Below, in pieces: positions 1 through 7,338 of a stretch of DNA of 10,975 nucleotides (its first letter is position 1; every line of letters starts with the position of its first letter). The position numbers and the translations under genes were made by a program. The notes under the pieces were generated by a model. It was given only the letters and a program-made list of their open reading frames with translations, was not told where the DNA came from and made no database searches. The stretch is from Acanthamoeba lenticulata (taxonomy: Eukaryota; Discosea; Longamoebia; Acanthamoebidae), in the NCBI GenBank assembly GCA_002179805.1, contig NAVB01003322.1:1-10975 (forward strand), in the 5' to 3' direction.

Positions 1-348
1 GACCGCACGTTCCAGCAAATCGTCAGAAAAAAAAAAAAGCGATGAAAAAAGATTGAGCTGGCGATGCGCACCGCTGCCCTGGAGGGTGAGCGTGACGCCC
101 TTGCCACTGGGGAGCGTGGCCCGGCCTTGTACTTCCATGCGCTCGAGGGAGTGCATGTGATCGAAGCCACGCAGAACGCCTTCGCGGATGGCCCGGTCGT
201 GCTCTCCTTCCTCCGGCTGGGACGCATAAGCGCGTATCGTGGTTGTTGTAGTCATCACCTCGCGCTGCAGGGAGAGGCCCACACGCGCCTCTATCGTGCG
301 TCGGCAGTGACTCGCCAGCGCCACCCACCGTCCATTCGATCGCAGCAT
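1..348 (-). CDS. 5' part of a gene with a mitochondrial-type N-terminus, product unknown (runs off left edge)
   Basis: The reverse strand has an ATG at 348-346 followed by an open frame to the window edge. The N-terminus (MLRSNGRWVALASHCRRTIEA) is rich in Arg, Ser and Ala with no acidic residue in the first 18 positions. A stretch ending RAYASQ follows, which looks like a mitochondrial presequence and cleavage region. The next part (EGEHDRAIREGVLRGFDHM, then a short beta-like stretch with GKGVTLTLQG) was not matched to a family. A GT donor is likely at 71-70 (AGCG then GTGCGC), because the sequence after it turns into a T-run and low-complexity DNA typical of an intron; its acceptor would lie outside the window. 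The first exon would then be 348-72. Mitochondrial location is inferred from composition only. Confidence 0.5.
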   Translation of the reverse strand, partial: MLRSNGRWVALASHCRRTIEARVGLSLQREVMTTTTTIRAYASQPEEGEHDRAIREGVLRGFDHMHSLERMEVQGRATLPSGKGVTLTLQGSGAHRQLNLFSSLFFFSDDLLERAV

Positions 349-466
349 GTTGTTTGATTTAAAATCTGTTTTGTTATGTGTTTTAATAATTTTTTCTTGT
401 TTTCTTTTTTTTCTTCTTGATTTAACAAAACAGAAAGCAAAAAAGGAAGAAAGGTTGGGATGATGA
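349..466. other. AT-rich spacer between tandem minus-strand genes
   Basis: This 118-bp stretch is rich in T-runs and A-runs, in sharp contrast to the GC-rich exons either side. It should hold the 3' UTR and cleavage region of the SET2-like gene (stop at 467) and the promoter of the gene starting at 348. No clear motif was seen beyond the homopolymer tracts. Confidence 0.5.
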
Positions 467-3400
467 TCATTGTTCGGCGGCGTGTTGTTGCGTGTAGGGA
501 GTTGCGCTGTCAGTAGCGTCTTCCTCTGGCCCGCTCTCGCCTCGGAGCGCCTCATCGTCCTCCTCGTCTTCTCGGCTCCCGCCCTGGCGCTCCTCGGCCG
601 TTTTCTTCTCCTCCGCTTCCACAACATCCATCTCCATGTCATCCCTCCGCGCCTTGCCATCCGCGGCTTGTTCATCTGCGTCGTCGACCTTGTCTTTCCT
701 GTCGTTTTTGCTGTCGTCTTCTCCTTCAGGCTCCTCCTTTCGTTCCGTCGGCTCGTCCTCCTCGACCATCTTGTCGTCCTCCAACTCACGACGCGCCGCT
801 TGGCCGTCCGTGGCAGTTACCGCACCATCGTTGTCGTTCTTCTTGCTGTTGGCCTCTTCATCGTCTTGCTCGTCGGATTCGCTGTCGGGGGCGCGCTTGT
901 TCGTCGTTGTCGTCGTCTTCTTCGCCTTCGTCCTCTTCGCGGGGCCTCGCTTTACGGCACGCTGGTCCTCGGCTTCATCTTCTGAAGACGAGGACGAGGA
1001 TGACGACGAGGATGAAGATGAAGATGGCGACTCAGAAGAGGATGAAGACGAGTTTTTCTTCCGCGTCTTCTTCGCGGCCGACGTTGTGCGGCCCTTGGCC
1101 CTCGAGGCATTCTTCCCGCGGCTGGTCGAAGTCGATGTCGACGTCGCCGTCCGCCGAGCGGCAGCGCCTCGTCGGGCGGTCTTGCCTTTCGTGGCATTGG
1201 CGCCCTTGCTCGTCGTCGTGGTCGACGTCGACGCCGCTGCGCCGTCAGTCGCTTGCTGGCCGGCGGCAGGGCCCACAACGACGGCGTTTCGGAGCTGCGG
1301 GAACCGCTTGACGAAGCTCGTCTGGTGGACCTTGCGCGCGTTGCGCCGCAGGAAGACGGGCATGATGTTCGGGAGGCTCGCCAGGAACTCGGCCCGGCTG
1401 GGCGCGGCGGCCTGGTCGCCCAGCAGCGGCGGCGACAGCGGCGCGCCCAGCAGCGGCGACGGCGACGGCTGCTGGTCGGACTCGGGGAACAGCGTATCGA
1501 CCTTGACTCTGTGTGCCGCCTGCCGTGTGAGTCGACCGCACACGCGCGCGTGTGCTGTGAAGGGGGTTGGGGTACATGTTGACGGGATTGAAGTGGAGGG
1601 CGTATTCGAGGATGGCCTCCACGGTCAGCGGGTTGGAGGCGTCGCGCGCCCGGCTTATGACCGCGCGCGACGCGTGCTCCTTCTGCGTCGGGTCCAATCG
1701 GAGAAGGAGCCGCGCGGTCAAGAAAACGTTTTCATCCCAAAAACACAAAAATGCGAAACAACGAATGGGAAAAGGCACCTTGCGCTGGTGGGGAAGCTTC
1801 TTGGGCTTGGCGCCGAGGAAGCCGCGACAGTTGGGCTCGCCGCAAAAGCACTTTTGCTTCTTGCCGCCGAACCGTTCAAACTGGTAGTCGAACGTGATTT
1901 CGTCGCCCACCTCGATGTCCTCCTCGGCAAAGATGCCCACCCGGATCTCCTTGTCCACCGTCCTGTCCAGCACAGCATCAACCCGCGCCATCCATAACCG
2001 AAAAGTCAGCGACTTGTCGGCGAAATGCCATCGAGCGGTCCTTGACACACCACTTCTGGGTCATGGCGTTGGGGTTGCAGGAGTGGTTGATGAAGCGGGC
2101 CGGGTTGCCCTTCTGCGAGGCGTCGATGCACTCGGTGCCGTCGAGCGTGAGGAAGTAGTAGTGCTCCAGCCCGACCTCCTCGTACTGCTTCATGCGGTCC
2201 TGGCACATGTCCGTGCTGATCACCTCGCCCACGTACTCGATGATGAAGCTCCCCTTGGGGATCTTCTCCTTTGCCCGCAGGCCCCAGCCCTTTATAGATA
2301 GAGAGAGAGAGAGAGAGATAAGAAAGCCCATTGGCAAGCTTCCCCCGCAGGCCAGCCGCGGATTGGCGGGACGCCGGGTACCTTCTTGCCCGTGAGGAAG
2401 CGCTCGATCTTGGCGTACTTGCGCTGCTGGAACTGGCGGTTGGTGCAGCTGGCGCCGCACGGGCAGCTCTTGAGGTGGCACTCGATGTTGAGCAGCCTGC
2501 ACGCGTGCATGTGAGATGCTGGTGCTGCTGATCCATGGTGGGGGCGATGGCGCTCGTACCGGTTGATGCAGTTCTCGCCGCAGCCTGGCTTGCTCTGCAC
2601 GGGGCGACAGTTGCAGACGGGCACCTCGTCGCTCGTCCATCGCCGCACCGACCGATGCAAATATGCGTCTGCACCGCGAGGGGGTTGAGGTTAATAATTT
2701 CAGAAAGAAGAGTGAAAAAAAAAACAAAAAACAAAAAAAAAACAAAACAAAACAAAGTAAATGAATTGATGGCGGGGGTAGGGCAGTACTCTTCTTGATG
2801 TAGGTGAAGGGGATGGGCGGGGGCTTGGGCTGGTCGACCTCTTCGTCGGGTTCTTCGACGGACTTGAGCTTCTTGGCGCTTCGGCTGGCCTTGGTGTTGG
2901 ACTCGAGCCCTCCCGCCGTTTCGTCGTCGCTCTCGCGCGAGCGCTTCTTGTGGCTGCGCTTGGCCGACGCCTTCTTCGCGTCGCTCTTCTCCTCTGATTT
3001 CTTCTTGTTCTTCTTGCTGCTGGAGGAGGCGGTGGAGCTGCGGCTCTTCTTGCTCTTGTCTTTGTGCTTCTTATGGCGCTTGCTATCATCCTTCTTGTCG
3101 CCGCCACCTCGCTTGGCCTTTTTGCTGCTCCGGGACTTGTCCTCGTCATCGCTGCTGGCCGCCTCGCTCTCGTCGTCGTTGTCCTGCTGTGCGATTGATG
3201 GTGCATGAGAGGCCGCCAACGAGGAAGAAGAAATGGTGATGAAAATGACAATGCAGACATCATTCCCGAGAACACCGAGGCGCGGACGTACCCGAGCGTT
3301 CGCCTTGACCTTCTCAACAGCGCGTTGGAGGAAGGCAAGCACCTGGCCTGACGTCGCGCTCTTGACGGTTTGTTGCACGTGAATCGTGGAGAGCACGTTG

Positions 3401-3856
3401 CGGTCCCCCTCCCGCCATCTCTGTGCGCAGTTCATGAGGGGAGAAATATGGTGAACAAATGACCACTACACCGCGGGAGCCATTGAGCCGGGAACAAGAG
3501 CCGCGTACCAAAAAGGTGGCGGCAGCAGGCTGGACAGCACCTTTGGCCTTGTGGTTCTGGATCACCGCCATCAAGGCCGCAGTGGGCACGACCTTCCTCT
3601 TAATGGTTCTTGTAAGTTTTGCCCAATCCTCAGGAACAGCCGGGTGAACGTTGGCGGTGTTGAGCGTGGGTCGCAAACAAAGGCCGGACATCTTTGCAGT
3701 GCCATCATCCTTAACCTCGTACTCAGCCAGCAGTTCTTGCCCATCGAGGTCCACAATTTTCCTCCTTAATCGTCGCACGACGGAGAGTGGGGCAGTGATT
3801 GAAGCTGCGGGTGCCGACGGTGCAGTTGTCGTTGACGGTTCGACATCTGCATCCAT
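467..3856 (-). CDS. SET2: SET2/SETD2-type histone H3 lysine-36 methyltransferase (AWS-SET-post-SET), nine exons
   Basis: Exons on the minus strand are 3856-3509, 3420-3292, 3186-2790, 2668-2560, 2496-2382, 2289-2051, 1962-1779, 1682-1576 and 1508-467. All junctions are GT-AG and in phase, giving 889 residues. Residues 200-290 are Lys/Ser/Asp-rich with nuclear-localisation-like clusters. The AWS zinc domain (about 305-355) has CNC, then GCGENC, then ECHLKSCPCG. The SET domain (about 357-480) has the SAM-binding GWGL at 367-370, RFINHSCNPN with NHSC at 434-437, and the catalytic-pocket FDYQF at 470-474. The post-SET has CFCGEPNC at 484-491. The QKW-TVDKE-RVGIFA and FDYQFERFG...QKCFCG...CRGFLG pattern is closest to SETD2/Set2, which methylates H3K36 on transcribed chromatin and binds elongating Pol II. 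The last 350 residues are Ser-runs and acidic/basic tracts. No WW domain or SRI (Pol II CTD-binding) domain was recognised. An alternative in-frame ATG at 3928 would add 24 residues; 3856 was chosen because the DNA upstream is T-rich and promoter-like. Confidence 0.88.
2301..2321. repeat. GA dinucleotide repeat inside a SET2 intron
   Basis: An uninterrupted run of GA units lies in the 92-bp intron 2381-2290 of the SET2-like gene. On the transcribed strand it is a CT tract just before the acceptor (CTATCTATAAAG), so it also serves as the polypyrimidine tract. It could vary in length between strains. Confidence 0.8.
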
Positions 3857-4030
3857 TGCCGCCAACGAAGCAATCGCAAAAAAATGGCGCAGATTCAGTT
3901 GGTGCGAGATAAGCTTTTCTCTTTCCATTTTCCTGTTCCTTTGCCGCGTTTCGAAGAAGTAGCGCAGGCAAGCAAAAGCGGACAAGCCCACGGAGCCTCA
4001 TTTCGCTCAGCGCCTCATTTCATCTTGACC
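3857..4030. promoter_or_regulatory. Divergent promoter between SET2-like gene (minus) and small Tim gene (plus)
   Basis: Two start codons lie head to head 174 bp apart, so both 5' UTRs and promoters must fit here. The segment includes an A7 run with an adjacent ATGGCGC at 3880-3890, and T-rich stretches. No TATA box was identified. The promoter assignment rests on gene orientation only. Confidence 0.5.
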
Positions 4031-4282
4031 ATGGACGAAAACGAACTTCGACAGAAGGCTCTGCATTTGCAGCTTTATGCGGCCATGGAGATCCGATCCC
4101 TTGGCATCACGAGCGATTGCTGGAAGGTGTGCATGAAGGGCAAGACGTCTTTCGGCACGTCGCTGTCGAAGAACGAAAAGGAGTGCTTCTACCACTGCAC
4201 CGTGCACACGCTTTCCACTGATCAGCTCTTCCAGCGTCGAGCCCTGCAGCATCTCCAGGCGCAGCAAGACCAACAGCACTAA
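4031..4282 (+). CDS. Small Tim-like twin CX3C mitochondrial intermembrane-space chaperone
   Basis: This single-exon gene encodes 83 residues, starting MDENELRQKALHL. It carries two CX3C motifs, CWKVC and CFYHC, separated by 17 residues, flanked by predicted helices with Glu, Leu and Gln. That is the small Tim (Tim8/9/10/13) pattern: each pair forms disulphides and the hexameric rings escort hydrophobic precursors across the mitochondrial intermembrane space. Length is typical for the family (80-100). The start at 4031 was chosen because the open frame upstream (from 3884) overlaps the divergent promoter and reads as low-quality sequence, while ACCATGG at 4028-4034 is a strong context. The inner spacing of 17 is on the long side, so the subfamily is left open. 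Other twin-CX3C proteins of the intermembrane space are an alternative. Confidence 0.68.
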   Translation: MDENELRQKALHLQLYAAMEIRSLGITSDCWKVCMKGKTSFGTSLSKNEKECFYHCTVHTLSTDQLFQRRALQHLQAQQDQQH

Positions 4283-4415
4283 ACGCTGTCTCATCCGGAT
4301 TTCTCCTCTTTTATTTGTCCAATCTTCTACTTGGGTTATTCGCACATCCTCCTCATCACCTGATGATCGGCAAAAAAAAAATAACTTTTGTTGAGAAATA
4401 AGATGTTTTCAACTC
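4283..4415. other. Convergent 3' spacer between small Tim and BolA2
   Basis: Stop codons of the two genes face each other over 133 bp. The stretch has TTTTATTTG at 4309-4317 and an A-run at 4372-4381 followed by ATAACTTTTG, which fit 3' UTR and cleavage signals for both strands. No coding potential was seen. Confidence 0.5.
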
Positions 4416-4761
4416 TCAAGCAATGGGCTTCTTTATCTCCCACTGTGCTGGGGTCCACGTCTTCATGGTGAGGGCATGGATCTTGGGCATAAAATCTTGC
4501 AAAGCCTCGTTCACCATGCGGTGTCGGTCAAGCAGCGGCTGACCCTCAAAGCGCGTTGTCACGACCACAACATTGAACTTGGCGCCACAGCCGTCTGAGA
4601 AGTCGCGCACCTCCTTTGGAAGCCACAAACCCCGGAAGGTCAAATCACCAACTTGCGTTGTGCCTGCAAAGAAAGAAAGTGGTGCGTACGACGTATTCAG
4701 CTGCGAGCTTGTCCTTGAGGGTGCTCGCAAGGGTGTCCTCTGTGATGCCTGTGACGCTCAT
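4416..4761 (-). CDS. BOLA2: BolA2-type protein, partner of monothiol glutaredoxins
   Basis: Exons are 4761-4690 and 4613-4416, joined across a 76-bp GTACGC...CCAAAG intron, giving 89 residues. The open frame through the intron has no stop in one frame, so a naive call starts in the wrong place with a false N-terminus. The spliced N-terminus MSVTGITEDTLASTLKDKLA leads to AEYVEVRDFSDGCG, which lines up with the BolA2 AEHVEVED pattern. The BolA fold follows: FNVVVVTTRFEG, PLLDRHRMVNEAL, KIHALTMKTWTPAQW. The invariant His in KIHAL and the Cys in the loop (GCG) are the residues BolA2 uses to bind a [2Fe-2S] cluster with a monothiol glutaredoxin (Grx3 type) in the cytosol and nucleus. An acceptor 3 bp downstream would drop one Glu and keep the frame. 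No mitochondrial presequence is seen, which argues for BolA2 over BolA1/3. Confidence 0.9.
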
Positions 4762-4859
4762 TTTGCTGGTTTAATGATGCTTTTTTTTTTTTTTCAATAT
4801 TTCGTTTCCCGCCAAAAAGATTTTTTTGTCTTTTTCATTTGAACACAACGCGTCCTAAG
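4762..4859. promoter_or_regulatory. 98-bp divergent promoter of BolA2 and the PP1-motif gene
   Basis: The two start codons are 98 bp apart and face away, so initiation for both genes must lie here. It contains a T-run (4783-4794), the E2F-type site at 4805-4816 and a second T-run (4821-4827). Nucleosome-excluding T-tracts flanking a palindrome-like factor site are a common arrangement in compact genomes. Confidence 0.6.
4805..4816 (+). promoter_or_regulatory. E2F/DP consensus site TTTCCCGCCAAA
   Basis: The 12 bases match the E2F consensus TTTSSCGC (TTTCCCGC) and continue into CCAAA, so the reverse strand also gives TTTGGCGG. E2F/DP drives S-phase genes in animals, plants and amoebozoans. It sits 44-55 bp upstream of the plus-strand ATG at 4860 and 44-55 bp from the BolA2 ATG. 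Binding is inferred from the motif only. Confidence 0.6.
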
Positions 4860-6176
4860 ATGATGGAACAAGGGAGTGGCATCAGCAGTACACTGGCCCA
4901 ACAGTTCTTTGAGGAGCTGGCTGGACTATCAAAGCACTGCGACGTGCCACCAGAAAAATCTGAGCAGACCATGCGTATAAAACTATCATCTACACCTTGG
5001 GTCGTTCCCACCACGGTAGACCGAAGATTGGGAGGTAAGCCTCCTCGTCAAAGCTATCATGTCTTGAAGTGACTGTGCTGCTTCAAGTTCCACGCTGGCG
5101 AGAAATCGTGCGGAATTTTTGATGATTTTTTTTTTCCTGCCTGCCATGCAGAGGTCTCAGAGACTATTGTCCCCAAGCAGCGCCTCAACCAGGCCACGCC
5201 TTCGACTCCCACGGGAGGCTTCTCGCCTTCGCGCAGCCCCTACGGAGGTGGCGGTGCCCTCTCCCCTCTGGCGCGCACGCCCAGCGAGGCCGCTCAGGAG
5301 AACGGCGCCAACAGCAGCCCTGCCCCCTCTTCGCGAGGGCTCGATCTCTACGTGGCTCTACGCCCGCCCTCGCGTGACGCCGACCGATTTGACCTCCCCG
5401 TGCGTATCGTGGAGGACCCTTCCGTCTTACCCCTCCAGCCTCCCGCCCCCGTGGCGGCGACTACGCCCGTCTTCGAGGCGGCCAAGCCCAGCGCCCCTGC
5501 TCCCTTCGCCAGCCCGTCGGCCTACTTCGCACCAGCCCCGCAACAGCAAAGTACGAGCCCCTTGCGCAGACAATACGACGTCGTGATGCTGACGTGTGTG
5601 GCTCTGTGTGTGTGGGCAGCGCCGCACACGGTCACGGCCACGCCGGGGAAACAAATTTTCAAGTCACCGTTGCCGCCACCCTCTGCGGCGCAAACGTCGT
5701 CGTCGTCGCTCTTCTCGCCGCAGGCGCTCCTCTCCCCTCTGTCCGCTTACCTCCAGCCGCGCAGCAGCAGCACCGCCAGCAGCAAACCGCCGTCCTCCTC
5801 GGTGGTGGTGGAATCGCAGCCACCACCCCAGAAGCCACAGGCCCAGCAGACGCAGCACCCACAGTCGATCCTGTCGCCCATGCGAACCGTTACCAGCCAG
5901 ATGCAGCCGCCCTCGACCACTCGCAAGCGCGTCACGTTCTCGCCGTCGGTGGACGATACTCCGCCCGCCTGGAACACTGGGGCGGCCCGGACCAAGGTTG
6001 GGTTTCGCTCACATGCCCTCCCTTATCTTATCTTCTTGTCTTTCTTTCCTTCCCTCTCCTCGTAGTGTTACTCACGCGTCGTGCTTTGGGGGGAGCAGCC
6101 CGCGCCGATCCAGCGAACCTTCCTGAGTCCGTCCGCCGCCCCGGCGGCTACCGACCGCCGATTCACGCCTTACTAG
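4860..6176 (+). CDS. Disordered SP/TP-rich protein with a KRVTF PP1-docking motif, four exons, function unknown
   Basis: Exons 4860-5034, 5152-5550, 5620-5996 and 6066-6176 are joined by GT-AG introns of 117, 69 and 69 bp. Phases agree and the product is 353 residues. ATG 4860 is followed at once by a second ATG. No folded domain was recognised. The first 60 residues are the least repetitive; the rest is Pro/Ser/Ala/Gln-rich. About 20 Ser-Pro or Thr-Pro sites are spread along it (for example STPTGGFSPSRSPYG), as in CDK or MAPK substrates. Residues 294-298 are KRVTF followed by SP, a textbook RVxF motif for binding protein phosphatase 1. The C-terminus ends in a conserved-looking SRVVLWGEQ and RFTPY stretch. 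The third donor is the less usual GTTGGG, but its acceptor TCCTCGTAG and in-frame continuation to TAG support it. Together with the E2F site upstream, a cell-cycle role is possible but unproven. Confidence 0.78.
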
Positions 6177-6328
6177 CTTGGCTCGGGTCGAAGCCAAAAG
6201 TTGTGTTGTTTGTCGCTACGCGAAGAAGTGAGCGTGAAGAGTGTCGCAACCGACGAAACCGCTCTTTTAGTGATATTGAGTTTCTTTGTACAACAGCGGC
6301 CGCGGCGTCGGCGACGACTTGCGCGACC
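6177..6328. other. Convergent 3' spacer
   Basis: The stop codons of the PP1-motif gene and the secreted-protein gene face each other over 152 bp. The sequence is of mixed composition (for example GTTGTGTTGTTTGTCGC and TTAGTGATATTGAGTTTC) and presumably carries both 3' UTRs. No AATAAA was noted. Confidence 0.4.
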
Positions 6329-7230
6329 TCAAGCGACCGACTTGGCGGCGAGGGCGGCGAAGAGGTGGGCCAGCGACACGTCGTCATCGTCGAGGGCGAT
6401 GGCGGGGGCGTTCGCGCAGAAGGACGGTGGCGTGAACACGGTGTCGTCCTGCGGCCCGATCTCCACGTCGCGCACCACGCTGATCATGTTGGAGTTGCCT
6501 GGAGTCCAGCCCGCACGCCATATCGTCAGGTCCAGGACTCGACGTATACACACACACACACAAACAAAAGCGGACCCTTGCTCAGGGGGTTGATCTCAAA
6601 GGAGAAGATGACGGCGGGCTGGCCCTTGAAGATCCACAAGTAGCTCTCGTTGTCCGCCACCGACACGTACCGCCAGCACGACGCCCCGCACCGTTCTGCC
6701 TCCTCGAAGTCTGGCCCGCGACGCCCCAATGTAAGCAGGCCTCATGTAGCCGCCATGAGAGCAAAGAGCATCGTACAGGTCCACGACAGGAGATTGATGA
6801 TCTTGGGCTTGAGGAGGAGGGAGTAGCACACGGACGCCACATCGAAAAACATGTAGCCCGTGTTGGTGTTCAGATCAAACAGCATGCCACCTTCGTTGGG
6901 ACCCGACTGGGTCATCTCAAAGTTGAGCCTGCACGCAGAAGCGTTTTGATTGTTAGTCACGGAGGGACAGCCTTAACGATGGGCCAAAGTACCTTGTTCG
7001 TTTTCCATCTTGGATCATGACGGCTTTGGAGGAACGAGATTAAAAGAGTGTTCAGTAAATTGGGAGATTGGGGGGGAGGAACCATTGAATGGGAAAAATT
7101 TGATGAGGTTCCCTGTGAGAGTGGCATTCCACGCTGAGGGAATCGTGGGCTTGGCTATGTTGCCCTGTACGCCCACCACGGCCAGCAGCACCAGCACCGC
7201 GGCCAGCACGACCAGCACGACCTTGACCAT
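6329..7230 (-). CDS. Secreted protein, possibly ependymin-like/LolA-like fold, five exons
   Basis: Exons 7230-7083, 7023-6993, 6928-6777, 6710-6576 and 6498-6329 join in phase to 211 residues. The second exon is only 31 bases; it is needed to link the signal-peptide exon to the rest without a stop, and gives AVMIQDGKRTRLNFEM. Residues 1-23 (MVKVVLVVLAAVLVLLAVVG then VQG) form a clear signal peptide. The mature part begins with PSAWNATLTG (an N-glycosylation sequon) and then alternates short beta-like segments: GKRTRLNFEM, GMLFDLNTNTGYMFFD, SYLWIFKGQPAVIFSFEI. The final region has VFTPPSFC. Four to five Cys could make disulphides. The pattern of a small secreted beta-rich protein with 'dG.RtRl.f', a ligand-pocket strand series and a terminal F.PPS.C recalls the ependymin-related/LolA-like fold, but this is a resemblance by eye. 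No transmembrane segment follows the signal, so secretion or a lysosomal/vacuolar fate is inferred. Confidence 0.72.
6549..6563. repeat. CA dinucleotide repeat in intron
   Basis: A short CA run sits in the last intron (6575-6499) of the secreted-protein gene. It reads as TG on the transcribed strand. Confidence 0.7.
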
Positions 7231-7338
7231 TTTTCTTTCTGATGGTGGGCTCAATCCAACAAGAAAAGGCTTATTTTGTTTTTGTGTTATTTATTCGGTA
7301 TTGTGATTTCTTTTTAGGCTGTACAGGCGCGAAGACAA
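7231..7338. promoter_or_regulatory. 108-bp gap holding PEX10 3' end and secreted-gene promoter
   Basis: Both neighbours are on the minus strand, so this stretch must contain the 3' UTR of PEX10 (stop at 7339) and the promoter and 5' UTR of the gene starting at 7230. It is T-rich on the plus strand (TTATTTTGTTTTTGTGTTATTTATTCGG). The reverse strand reads AATAAATAACAC, so an AATAAA polyadenylation signal for PEX10 is present near 7287-7293. Confidence 0.5.

Noticed and set aside
636..1997. 453-codon plus-strand open frame, the longest forward ORF in its region
   Set aside because: It lies antisense to the SET2-like exons and their introns. It reads as Ser/Val/Phe-rich low complexity, the mirror of the Ser/Asp/Lys/Thr repeats, and has no recognisable domain.
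3884..4030. Longer N-terminus for the small Tim protein (49 extra residues)
   Set aside because: It overlaps the divergent promoter, is not seen in small Tims, and a strong ACCATGG start lies at 4031.
6541..6570. Possible CRISPR-like or tandem array from repeated CACA
   Set aside because: It is a simple dinucleotide repeat inside an intron, with no spacer structure.
5594..6643. 349-codon plus-strand open frame
   Set aside because: It is a shifted frame over exon 3 of the PP1-motif gene, then crosses its stop, the spacer and the antisense of the secreted-protein gene. The spliced model explains the region better.
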